From contig JBFIES010000008.1 in assembly GCA_041603235.1 (NCBI GenBank), forward strand, positions 130,750-194,749: a stretch of 64,000 nt of DNA, read 5' to 3'. The translations under genes were made by a program, and so were the position numbers. This document shows positions 51,190-59,502 of the stretch, one piece after another. Source of the DNA: Panacagrimonas sp041603235. Its GTDB lineage: Bacteria; Pseudomonadota; Gammaproteobacteria; Nevskiales; Nevskiaceae. Under the pieces are notes generated by a model. The model saw only the letters and a list, made by a program, of their open reading frames with translations. It did not search any database and was not told the origin of the DNA. Every line of letters begins with the position of its first letter. Position 1 is the first letter of the stretch.

Positions 51190-52296
51190 CTAATCGAGGT
51201 CTGCTGAGCCCGCGATACGTGGCGTTGAAGGCCTCACATCCGAATTCTGGGCCCGCTGACGCAGCGCCTGATCCATCAGGACCAGAGCCACCATGGCTTC
51301 CGCAATGGGCACGGCGCGAATTCCGACGCAGGGGTCATGACGGCCGGTCGTCCGCATATCCACCGCAACCCCGTCCTCGTCAATGGACTTTCCGGGTGTG
51401 GTGATGCTCGACGTCGGCTTGATGGCAATGCTGCAGCGCAGGTCCTGCCCCGTGCTGATCCCCCCCGCCACGCCGCCGGAATGATTGGCCAGAAAACCTT
51501 GCGGGCTCATCTGGTCGCGATGTTCGGTACCGCGCATGGCGGCAACCTGCATGCCGTCCCCAATCTCGACACCCTTGACGGCATTGATGCCCATCAGCGC
51601 ATGCGCCAGTTCTGCGTCGAGCCGATCAAACACCGGCTCGCCCAGCCCTGCCGGCATATGGGTCGCTTCGACTTCAATACGGGCACCAACCGAGTCGCCT
51701 TCCGAGCGCAGTGAATCGATCAGCGCTTCCAGCGCAGTGACCTGATCCGGGTCAGCGCTGAAAAAGGCGTTCTGCTCCACGGCGTTCCAATCCTTGCAAG
51801 CCAGATTGATATGGCCGATCTGCGCCACCCGCGCCCGGATCTGGATGCCATAGGTGCTTTTCAGCCATTTCTTGGCAATACCACCGGCCGCGACGCGAAC
51901 TGCAGTTTCCCGCGCTGAGGAACGTCCGCCACCACGGTGATCGCGCACGCCGTATTTCTGGATATAGGCATAGTCCGCGTGATTGGGGCGAAACGTCTGC
52001 TTGATCTTGTCGTAGTCGTAACTGCGCTGGTCCTGATTCTCGATCAGCAGCGCAATCGGCGTTCCGGTGGTGTGGCCTTCAAAGACACCGGACAGAATCT
52101 TCACCGTGTCTGATTCTTTTCGCTGCGTCACATACTTGGAGCGGCCCGGCTTGCGTCGATCCAGATCGGGTTGAAGGTCTTCTTCGCTGAGAGCCAGGCC
52201 CGGCGGGCAGCCATCCACAACGCAGCCTATGGCCGGACCGTGGCTTTCGCCAAAACTTGTGACACAAAACAGACGACCAAAGGTGTTGCCAGACAT
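51190..52296 (-). CDS. aroC: chorismate synthase
   Basis: Last step of the shikimate pathway: FMN-dependent conversion of EPSP to chorismate. At 368 residues it has the standard length. N-terminal GNTFGRLFCVTSFGESHGPAIG, the middle RPNHADYAYIQKYGVRDHRGGGRSSARET signature and RCSIAIKPTSSI are all intact. It feeds the tryptophan genes at the other end of the window. In many gammaproteobacteria prmB directly precedes aroC; here a CDF transporter gene is inserted between them. Confidence 0.98.
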   Translation of the reverse strand: MSGNTFGRLFCVTSFGESHGPAIGCVVDGCPPGLALSEEDLQPDLDRRKPGRSKYVTQRKESDTVKILSGVFEGHTTGTPIALLIENQDQRSYDYDKIKQTFRPNHADYAYIQKYGVRDHRGGGRSSARETAVRVAAGGIAKKWLKSTYGIQIRARVAQIGHINLACKDWNAVEQNAFFSADPDQVTALEALIDSLRSEGDSVGARIEVEATHMPAGLGEPVFDRLDAELAHALMGINAVKGVEIGDGMQVAAMRGTEHRDQMSPQGFLANHSGGVAGGISTGQDLRCSIAIKPTSSITTPGKSIDEDGVAVDMRTTGRHDPCVGIRAVPIAEAMVALVLMDQALRQRAQNSDVRPSTPRIAGSADLD

Positions 52297-52360
52297 GGGA
52301 CTCTACAAAGCTGAATATTGGAGTGCATTGCCAGGCAGGCAGCGTGGCAATAATCGGGCG

Positions 52361-53296
52361 CTATTGTCGCTCATCTGCGCCGCAATCTGAGCGTTCCTCA
52401 CAATCTGATCGTTCCAGCTGCACGGTGGCGTGGCCGATCCGATGCTCATTGCGCAGCCACTCCTGAATGTGCGTCAGGGTCTGATCGGGATCCGCAGAAG
52501 GTGACAGTACCGCGTGCAAGGTCATCAGATTATCGCCTGGAGTCAGGGTCCAGGCATGAAGATGATGGACACTGGCTACACCTGAAACGCGGTCGGGCAA
52601 ATCGCGCGCAACCATCTTGAGATCAAGGCTGCTGGGCGCCGCTTCAAGCAGCACATGGGCCGATTCGCGGGTAATGCGTATGCCCATCCGGACGATCAGC
52701 AAGGCTGCAAGAATGGACAGAACCGGGTCCGCGCGCATCCAGCCGGTAAACACGATCAGCACGCCGGCAATGACCGCGGCAATTGATCCCAACAGATCAG
52801 AGAGCACATGTGCAGCGGCGCCGCGACGATTCAGGTCGTGCTCGTGACCACCGTGCAGGAAAGCAAAAGCGGCCAGATTGGCCAGCAAACCCACCAGTGC
52901 AATTCCCGCCATGGTGGCCCCGTCAACCTGCTCTGGCGTGATCAGTCTGGCAATGGCTTCGATGGTGATCCATGCGCTGACAGCCAGCAGAAGCAATCCG
53001 TTGACGAACGCGGCAAGCACCGGAAACCGGCTACGTCCGTAACTGTGCTCAGCATCGGCAGGTTTGGCGGCCTGCGCGATCGCCAGCACCGCGAGCAACA
53101 GGCTTCCCGCATCGGCCAGCATGTGCCCGGCATCGGCGAGCAGCGCCAGGGAGTTGGTCCACCAGCCTCCCACGGCCTCGACCAGCATGATCGAAACCGT
53201 TATCGCGAGCGCCAGCTTCAGACGCGACGAGGAGCCTTGATGCACGTGCGAGTGTCCGTGCTCATGGCCATGGCTGTGGTCATGGGTATGGCTCAC
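52361..53296 (-). CDS. cation diffusion facilitator (CzcD/ZitB-like) metal exporter
   Basis: A 311-residue six-helix metal/proton antiporter of the inner membrane, expected to export zinc or similar ions. It has a His-rich N-terminus (HTHDHSHGHEHGHSHVH), the metal sites of helices 2 and 5 (LLADAGHMLADAG and AAAHVLSDLLGS, HxxxD type), and a cytoplasmic C-terminal domain with VHHLHAWTLTPG. The C-terminus ends in a duplicated ERSDC unit encoded by an imperfect 18-bp tandem repeat, which adds two cysteines. The ATG overlaps the prmB stop (ATGA). Confidence 0.93.
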   Translation of the reverse strand: MSHTHDHSHGHEHGHSHVHQGSSSRLKLALAITVSIMLVEAVGGWWTNSLALLADAGHMLADAGSLLLAVLAIAQAAKPADAEHSYGRSRFPVLAAFVNGLLLLAVSAWITIEAIARLITPEQVDGATMAGIALVGLLANLAAFAFLHGGHEHDLNRRGAAAHVLSDLLGSIAAVIAGVLIVFTGWMRADPVLSILAALLIVRMGIRITRESAHVLLEAAPSSLDLKMVARDLPDRVSGVASVHHLHAWTLTPGDNLMTLHAVLSPSADPDQTLTHIQEWLRNEHRIGHATVQLERSDCEERSDCGADERQ

Positions 53297-54210
53297 TTGC
53301 CGACCTTCAGCCTCTGCAGGTCATCACGCCCAACAACAAAAACACCGTCCCCACCGCGCTGAAATTCGATCCAGGTCACGTTCAAGCGTGGCCAGCGCGC
53401 CTCGAATTCCTCCCGGCTGCCACCGATTTCGCAGACCAGCAGACCGTCTCGCGTCAGATGTTTCGCGGCGTTATTGAGTATTCGATCCACCAGATCCATG
53501 CCGTCCGCCCCGGCTTCCAGAGCCAGTCGCGGTTCGCGCTGGTACTCCTCAGCAAGCCCTTCCCACTCTGCCGTTGGCACATAAGGCGGATTGCTGACAA
53601 TCAATTCGTAGACCGAATCGCCCAATGCGTCAAAAAGATCGCTCTGACGCGCAGTAACGCGCGATTCCAGATGATGACGCGCGATATTTTTCTCGCATAC
53701 CTCCAGCGCGCCTGCATCGATCTCGCCCAGATCCACTTCACAATCAAAATGTAGTGCACAGGCAATACCGATACAGCCAGAACCCGCGCAAAGGTCCAAT
53801 ACTTTGGATGGCGGATGATCCAGCCAGGGAACGAAACCACGCTCAATGAGTTCTGCAATGGGCGAACGTGGCACCAGAACCCGTTCATCCACGTAGAAGG
53901 GAAAGCCCGAGAAACCGATCTCACCGATCAGATAGGCCGCCGGCACCCGCGACTCAATGCGCTTGCGCAGCAAGCTGTAGACCGTGAACCGTTCGGTGTC
54001 CGATAGCGCGCTCTCCAGATAGAGCGCTGGAATCTCGCCTGGCAAATGGAGCGCGTGCAGGACCAGATGGAACGCTTCATCAAGCGCGTTGTCGGTACCG
54101 TGTCCAAATACGAGCCCAGCCTCATCAAAGCGGCTGGCTCCCCATCGGACCCAGTCCCGAATGCTGGAAAGCGGCGCCAATTCTGGCGGAAGTCGTGCGA
54201 AGTCTGGCAT
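53293..54210 (-). CDS. prmB: ribosomal protein uL3 glutamine methyltransferase
   Basis: A SAM-dependent methyltransferase that modifies the glutamine of ribosomal protein L3. About 305 residues: an N-terminal helical domain (WGASRFDEAGLVFGHGTDNA), then the Rossmann fold with VLDLCAGSGCIGIA (SAM motif I) and the glutamine-binding NPPYVP. PrmB rather than PrmC is favoured by the FGHGTDNALDEA segment and the closeness to aroC. The ATG at 54210 is chosen because the next in-frame ATG upstream (54267) would overlap the divergent SCO1 gene. Confidence 0.93.
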   Translation of the reverse strand: MPDFARLPPELAPLSSIRDWVRWGASRFDEAGLVFGHGTDNALDEAFHLVLHALHLPGEIPALYLESALSDTERFTVYSLLRKRIESRVPAAYLIGEIGFSGFPFYVDERVLVPRSPIAELIERGFVPWLDHPPSKVLDLCAGSGCIGIACALHFDCEVDLGEIDAGALEVCEKNIARHHLESRVTARQSDLFDALGDSVYELIVSNPPYVPTAEWEGLAEEYQREPRLALEAGADGMDLVDRILNNAAKHLTRDGLLVCEIGGSREEFEARWPRLNVTWIEFQRGGDGVFVVGRDDLQRLKVGK

Positions 54211-54265
54211 GAGGGGTGTGGGATAATCGTCTGCATCCTCATTATGCCCCTTCACTGATACTTCC

Positions 54266-54901
54266 ATGAGCAAGCCAATCGGCCCAATGCGTTCTGCCCT
54301 CCTCGCCTGCGCCGCACTCGCCGCAGGAATCGTGACCGCCAGCTTTCTGTTCAAACCCGATGCAGAAGGAAAAAAAATTGAACTGAAGTCCGGCACCTAT
54401 CTGCCTCAAGCACGGCAGATTCCTGACTTTTCCCTGACCCGGGATGATGGCGAGCCCTTCGACAAGAGCCAGCTGATGGGTCAATGGAGCGTGATATTTG
54501 TCGGTTTCACCCATTGCCCGGACATCTGCCCTAATACGCTGGGCCTGCTCAAATCGGTAAACAAGAAGCTCAAGTCCCAGCAGCAGAATTTGCAGGTCGT
54601 ATTTCTCAGCGTAGACCCCGAGCGGGACAACATCGCATCGCTCAAGCGTTATGTTGATTTCTTTGACCCCGACTTCGTTGGTGCAACGGGCGACAACGAA
54701 GAGCTGGAAAATCTCGGCAAGGGCTTGGGTTTCGTCTATATGAAAACGCCCGGAAGTTCTGCCGAGAACTACAACATGGACCATTCGGCCGCCCTGATTC
54801 TGGTGAACCCGAGCGCACAAGTTGCTGGCTACATCACGCCGCCGCTCAAGCTGGATGAACTGATCGATGATTTTTCTGCATTGATTCCGGCGAAATCCTG
54901 A
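54266..54901 (+). CDS. SCO1/SenC copper chaperone family protein
   Basis: A 211-residue protein with a thioredoxin fold, tethered to the periplasmic face of the inner membrane by an N-terminal helix (LLACAALAAGIVTASFLF). The copper site is complete: CPDIC in VGFTHCPDICPN (C84, C88) and the histidine of MDHSAALILV. Relatives deliver copper to the CuA centre of cytochrome oxidase; some act in redox defence. No oxidase genes lie nearby. Its stop overlaps the psd start by one base. Confidence 0.92.
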   Translation: MSKPIGPMRSALLACAALAAGIVTASFLFKPDAEGKKIELKSGTYLPQARQIPDFSLTRDDGEPFDKSQLMGQWSVIFVGFTHCPDICPNTLGLLKSVNKKLKSQQQNLQVVFLSVDPERDNIASLKRYVDFFDPDFVGATGDNEELENLGKGLGFVYMKTPGSSAENYNMDHSAALILVNPSAQVAGYITPPLKLDELIDDFSALIPAKS

Positions 54902-55809
54902 TGAACGACTCCGTGACCGAAAGAAATGCCAACTTCAGCGAACGCGCGTTCGCGGCCTTGCAGCAGTGCCTGCCGACGCGGTTGATTTCTTGGCTGATCT
55001 TCAAACTCACCCGAATTCGCATCGCCTGGTTCAAGAACGCTGTCATTCGCTGGTTCATGAAGGCATTCAATGTCTCACTGGACGAAGCCGAACATCCGTC
55101 GCCCGAGGATTACGAACACTTCAATGCTTTTTTTACGCGTGCCCTGCGCGAGGGCGCACGTCCGGCAGATCCCTCTCCCGAAGCCTTTCTGTCGCCGGTC
55201 GACGGTACCGTAAGTCAGCTCGGAACCATCGACAATGACCGCATTTTTCAGGCCAAGGGGCATCACTACACGGCAGCCGAACTATTGGGTAATGATGCCC
55301 TGGCAGCACCCTTTCGCGATGGTCACTTCTGCACCATCTACCTTGCGCCGTACAACTATCACCGCATTCATATGCCCATTGCGGGCAGCCTGGAGGAATA
55401 TGCGCTGGTACCAGGGCGATTGTTCAGCGTAAATCCGGCGACAGCGCGGGCCATGCCCAATCTGTTCGCACGCAACGAACGTGTCGTGACGATTTTTCAG
55501 ACACAAGCTGGTCCGATGGCGATGGTGCTTGTCGGTGCGCTGAACGTTGGTTCCATGGAAACCGTCTGGGCCGGCCAAATTACCCCGCCTCACCGGCGTA
55601 GCGGTGTTGTGCGCTGGACCCCCGAACACGAAACAAAGCTGCAACGCGCTGAAGAGATGGGACGCTTCAACATGGGTTCTACGGTCATCCTGCTGAGTGC
55701 GCCTGGCGCCCTGAACTGGTCGGAAGCGCTCGGACCGGGGAGTGTCGTACAGATGGGGCAGTCCATCGGAACGCTGGTCTCAGAGGCGCAATCTCCGGCG
55801 AACCCCTGA
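54901..55809 (+). CDS. psd: phosphatidylserine decarboxylase
   Basis: Makes phosphatidylethanolamine from phosphatidylserine at the inner membrane. The 302-residue proenzyme is cleaved between Gly and Ser in FNMGSTVILL (G259/S260), giving the pyruvoyl-bearing alpha chain; the usual leucine before GST is a methionine here. Also seen are LSPVDGTVSQLG, HFCTIYLAPYNYHRIHMPI and VGALNVGSMETVW. It starts within the SCO1 stop (TGATG) and abuts the stop of the convergent acyl-CoA dehydrogenase gene. Confidence 0.97.
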   Translation: MNDSVTERNANFSERAFAALQQCLPTRLISWLIFKLTRIRIAWFKNAVIRWFMKAFNVSLDEAEHPSPEDYEHFNAFFTRALREGARPADPSPEAFLSPVDGTVSQLGTIDNDRIFQAKGHHYTAAELLGNDALAAPFRDGHFCTIYLAPYNYHRIHMPIAGSLEEYALVPGRLFSVNPATARAMPNLFARNERVVTIFQTQAGPMAMVLVGALNVGSMETVWAGQITPPHRRSGVVRWTPEHETKLQRAEEMGRFNMGSTVILLSAPGALNWSEALGPGSVVQMGQSIGTLVSEAQSPANP

Positions 55810-57060
55810 TCAGCCGCGTCCCTCTGCGCTGGCCATGGGATCGTAACCGGCACGCATGAAACGCTGGTGCAGCTGGCGGCGGCGAACGCCCATGTTCCCG
55901 CCGTCGTAGAGTGGGAAGCACAGTGCGTCCTGAATCAGCCCCGATAGCGGCGAAAGGTCGGTATAGCTGTCGACACCAACCAGGCGCATCGCGTCATACA
56001 CTACCTGCACGCATAGTTCCGACGCGTAGATCTTGGTCATGATGGCCAGCTCATCACTGCGCCGCTCGCTGTAATCAAGCTGATGGCAGGCCTTCCAGGT
56101 GAGATAACGTGCGGCCTCGATACGCATCTTCAAATCGGCCAGCATGTAGCCAACATTTTGATGCTCGATAACCGGCACTGTTCCAGAGCGCTTGTCTCGC
56201 TTGGCAAATTCAAATGCGATGTCAAAGGCATGGCGCATGACCCCGGTACAGGCGGCGCCAATCAATGCTGCGGTCCATGAAAATGCGTGCTGGCAAATGG
56301 CTGCCCCGTCACCGGGCTTGCCCAGGATATTGCTGGCAGGCACGCGCACGTTGTTGAAGTGAATCCGCGGCGATACGACTGCGCGGTGACCGGCGGTATC
56401 TAGATAACCGGCCATCTCCACTCCATCCGTCTGCCCCGGAACAACGATGACAGCCAGTGATTCGGACGCGGGCTTGCTCAGATCGGTGCGACAAACCACT
56501 GTCAGCAGCTGAGCGCCCTTCCCGTCCCAGCCACATCCGTTGGTCGTGTAGTGCTTTTGCCCGTTGATGACCCACTCGTTGCCGTCAAGTGTGGCGGATG
56601 TCTGCACGCCGGCCGCAGGATCCGGCGAGTCAAAATTGGCGCCGCCCGTCACCTCTGTGAATGCAAAAGCGGCCAGCCGGTCTCCGGGTTGCGCCAGAAT
56701 TTCGCCGATCCACTTCTTTTTTTGCTGAGGCGTGCCGAAGCCCAGAATAGGCTCCATACCCAATCCGGTTGCGAGCAAGGTGGTCGGCACATTGATGTCA
56801 ACGGCGCTGAGTTCTTCTGCCGCAAGTGCGAAATCCAGGGTCGCCATACCCGTTCCGCCGTATTCCTTGGGAAACAAGGCAGCGACAAACCCGGCCTCAG
56901 CCATCTGGGCATAAATGGGCTGCGTCGCAAAAAAGCGATCTTGTGGCAGCGCGATCGGTTTGATCATTTGCTCAACGCCGCTCAGCGCAGATGTTGCAAA
57001 GGCACGGGCACCAGCCTGCAGTGCTATTTGTTCCTCGCTCAGTGTGAAATCCAAGGCCAT
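55810..57060 (-). CDS. acyl-CoA dehydrogenase family flavoprotein
   Basis: A 416-residue acyl-CoA dehydrogenase with N-terminal helical, beta and C-terminal helical domains: DFTLSEEQIALQAGARAF, LPQDRFFATQPIYAQMAEAG, then the FAD-binding AFAFTEVTGGANFDS and GQKHYTTNG. The region of the usual catalytic glutamate (YEGT) reads LYDGGNMGVRRRQLHQ, so Asp replaces Glu or the base lies elsewhere, as in some branched-chain enzymes. The ATG at 57060 has GGAGAG upstream. The substrate is unknown. The 231 bases between it and phoR hold nothing I recognise. Confidence 0.9.
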   Translation of the reverse strand: MALDFTLSEEQIALQAGARAFATSALSGVEQMIKPIALPQDRFFATQPIYAQMAEAGFVAALFPKEYGGTGMATLDFALAAEELSAVDINVPTTLLATGLGMEPILGFGTPQQKKKWIGEILAQPGDRLAAFAFTEVTGGANFDSPDPAAGVQTSATLDGNEWVINGQKHYTTNGCGWDGKGAQLLTVVCRTDLSKPASESLAVIVVPGQTDGVEMAGYLDTAGHRAVVSPRIHFNNVRVPASNILGKPGDGAAICQHAFSWTAALIGAACTGVMRHAFDIAFEFAKRDKRSGTVPVIEHQNVGYMLADLKMRIEAARYLTWKACHQLDYSERRSDELAIMTKIYASELCVQVVYDAMRLVGVDSYTDLSPLSGLIQDALCFPLYDGGNMGVRRRQLHQRFMRAGYDPMASAEGRG

Positions 57061-57291
57061 GCTTGCTCTCCGATAGCAGCGACGGCGGACGGGCTTGCAG
57101 AACATCCGTTGGCGCTGTGTGTCTTCGCCCCGAATCGCACGCAAAATGATTACGCGCGCCGGGATAGTGACCTCAGTCTGCCGCGAGATCAGCTGCCCGC
57201 ATAGTCAGGGATAACCCGCAGCGTTCGAGGCCGGAACCGGATACCTAGCGGAGCAACAACGCAAGCGAGCGACGCGATGCAGAAGTGCGAC

Positions 57292-58692
57292 TCAATCGTC
57301 CTGGCTGATCGTGCGCTGGATTCGGAAGCTCGGAAAATGGCAGGTGAAGGTGCTGCCCTGCCCGTAAACACTTTCAATATCCAGACTGCCTTCATGCCGC
57401 TGCAGCGCGTGCTTGACGATAGACAAGCCCAGCCCGGTGCCACCGCTTGCGCGAGAACGGCCGATGTCTACACGGTAGAAGCGTTCGGTCAGCCGTGGCA
57501 GATCTTCCTCGGCAATACCGATGCCACAGTCTTTCACTGAAAAATGTGCGCCTTCTTCATCGGGCCACCACTTGATCTCGAGAGTTCCGCCGTCCGGCGA
57601 GTAGCGAACCGCATTGGAGATCAAGTTGGAAAAGATGCTCTGCGCCTCTGTTTCGCGACCGTACAGGTACAGCTCCGATTCAATCTCCACTTCAAATTGG
57701 TGGCGCCCTGCCGACAATGCACGCGCTTCTTCCACCGCCCTGCGGATGCAGGTGGGCACATCGACCTGCACCTGCTGTGTTTCAATCTCAGACTCGAGTC
57801 GCGCCAGCTTGAGCATGTCCTTGATCAACAGTTCCATACGCGCGGCCTGTTGTCGCATCTCCTTGAGTGGCGCCGCCCAGGTCGCCAACGGCCCCTCGCC
57901 CTGCGACTCTGGCTCAATCATGTCCAGATAACCTCGCAGCACCGTCAGTGGCGTGCGCAACTCATGTGAAGCATTCGCGACGAAATCGCGTCTTGCAGTC
58001 TCCAGCCTGCGGATTTCAGATACATCACGAACAATCATCAGGCGCTGTCCTTTGCCGTAGGGAATGATGCGCAGTGAAATGCGAATTTTGGGATTGACCG
58101 GTGACGGTACTTCCACCTCACCAAGGTACTCGCCGTCTGTGACATATTCGGTAAAGCTCGGGTGGCGAATTAGGTTTGGAATGCGAATGCCCACATCGAC
58201 CTTTCCGCGCAATCCGAGCAAGGCCTGGGCTGCCGTATTGAACCAGGCAATTTCTCCGCCCGAGCCAAGCACGACGGCGCCGTCGGGCAATGCTGCGGTC
58301 GACGCCTGAAATTCGGCCACGATCGATGCCAGCTTTTTCTTGCGCTTGCGATTGCTGCGCTGCATGTCCAGCAAACTCTCGAACACCTCGCCCCAGATGC
58401 CACCGGCTTCAGGCAACTCTTTTTTCTTGGGGGACTCCACCCAAAGGCGCAGGGCATACAGGTGGCGCACGTTCATCGCGAGATAAATGCTCAGGCCAGT
58501 CGCGTATCCCGCAATCGGAGAGCCCAGCAGCCAGCCGATCAGCGTCGCAGTGCTGACCAGCAGGAGCAATTTGAGCAGCTCTCCCCGGACGGTGAGTTGC
58601 GCAGGACTCTCCGCAACATACCTTGCGATCGGAAAGGCCTCAAAGCCAGCACTGTCACCGGCCCGCGTTGTATCGCGGGTCGAACCACTCAC
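57292..58692 (-). CDS. phoR: phosphate regulon sensor histidine kinase PhoR
   Basis: The inner-membrane kinase/phosphatase of PhoB, 466 residues. Two N-terminal helices (about 38-75: LLKLLLLVSTATLIGWLLGS and ATGLSIYLAMNVRHLYAL) are followed by a charged linker. A PAS domain comes next (about 125-225: ALPDGAVVLGSGGEIAWFNT), then HisKA with FVANASHELRTPLTVLRGYL (phosphorylated His) and HATPase_c with NLISNAVRYSPDGG and ASGGTGLGLSIVKHAL. It has no large periplasmic sensor, as expected for PhoR. It begins one base after the phoB stop. No pst/phoU genes are in the window. Confidence 0.95.
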   Translation of the reverse strand: MSGSTRDTTRAGDSAGFEAFPIARYVAESPAQLTVRGELLKLLLLVSTATLIGWLLGSPIAGYATGLSIYLAMNVRHLYALRLWVESPKKKELPEAGGIWGEVFESLLDMQRSNRKRKKKLASIVAEFQASTAALPDGAVVLGSGGEIAWFNTAAQALLGLRGKVDVGIRIPNLIRHPSFTEYVTDGEYLGEVEVPSPVNPKIRISLRIIPYGKGQRLMIVRDVSEIRRLETARRDFVANASHELRTPLTVLRGYLDMIEPESQGEGPLATWAAPLKEMRQQAARMELLIKDMLKLARLESEIETQQVQVDVPTCIRRAVEEARALSAGRHQFEVEIESELYLYGRETEAQSIFSNLISNAVRYSPDGGTLEIKWWPDEEGAHFSVKDCGIGIAEEDLPRLTERFYRVDIGRSRASGGTGLGLSIVKHALQRHEGSLDIESVYGQGSTFTCHFPSFRIQRTISQDD

Positions 58693-58693
58693 A

Positions 58694-59392
58694 TCAGAGT
58701 CGTTCTGAGAATCGATATCCGGTTCCTCGCACTGTCTGGATCATGGCATCGAAGCCGTGTGGCTCCAAGGCCTTGCGCAGCCTGCGAATATGCACATCAA
58801 CCGTACGTTCTTCAACATAGATGTTCTGGCCCCAGACCCGGTCAAGGACTTGTTCGCGGGTATAGACGCGTTCGGGGTGGCTGACAAAAAAGTGCAGGAG
58901 CCGGTACTCGGTGGGCCCCAGCTTGATGGCTTCCCCGCGGGCGCTCACACGCTGGCTGGCGTGATCCACCTCAAGACCCGCCACTTCAAGTTTCTCTTCT
59001 TCACCGCCCGGCGTGCTCCGACGCAGAACGGCCTGGATACGAGCCATCAACTCCGGAAAAGAGAACGGTTTGGATACGTAATCGTCGCATCCGATATTGA
59101 GGCCCCGCACCTTGTCCTCTTCCTCTGCGCGAGCTGTCAGCATGATGATTGGAATGTCGCGGGTAGTGGCGCTGCTCTTGAGCTCGCGCGCCAGCTCTAT
59201 GCCCGACACACCCGGCATCATCCAGTCGAGCAAAATCAGGTCTGGCCGATGGTCGGCAATCAATGTTCGAGCGTCCGCCGCGTTGGCGGCCGCGCTGACC
59301 TGATACTCAGACCGCTCAAGCGCAAACTTGACCATGTCCCTGATTGAATCTTCATCCTCGACGACGAGAATGGACTTATCTGAAATTCCCAT
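58694..59392 (-). CDS. phoB: phosphate regulon response regulator PhoB
   Basis: A 232-residue OmpR-family response regulator. The receiver domain has acidic residues ED at 12-13, the phosphorylated Asp in LILLDWMMPGVSG and the conserved Lys in DYVSKPFSF. The winged-helix C-terminal domain has EERTVDVHIRRLRKALEP and RGTGYRFS. It activates phosphate-scavenging genes. No Shine-Dalgarno is seen before the ATG; a degenerate Pho-box-like sequence lies 22 bases upstream, so the transcript may be leaderless or the promoter may lie further up. Confidence 0.96.
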   Translation of the reverse strand: MGISDKSILVVEDEDSIRDMVKFALERSEYQVSAAANAADARTLIADHRPDLILLDWMMPGVSGIELARELKSSATTRDIPIIMLTARAEEEDKVRGLNIGCDDYVSKPFSFPELMARIQAVLRRSTPGGEEEKLEVAGLEVDHASQRVSARGEAIKLGPTEYRLLHFFVSHPERVYTREQVLDRVWGQNIYVEERTVDVHIRRLRKALEPHGFDAMIQTVRGTGYRFSERL

Positions 59393-59414
59393 ACGCCAAG
59401 TCTATTTGGCCAAT

Positions 59415-59432
59415 GTGTCGGAGATGTTACAG
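59415..59432 (-). promoter_or_regulatory. possible degenerate Pho box before phoB
   Basis: Minus strand: CTGTAAC-ATCT-CCGACAC. Each seven-base half matches the Pho-box half-site in five positions and the four-base spacing is right. phoB is autoregulated in many gammaproteobacteria. The match is weak and its closeness to the ATG leaves almost no leader. Confidence 0.25.
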
Positions 59433-59502
59433 ACTTGCAGCGCGCTGGCAATGGGCTTTGAAGTAATTTTCATCGCTCTGAAACCTGACCCTCTGCCGCG
59501 AA

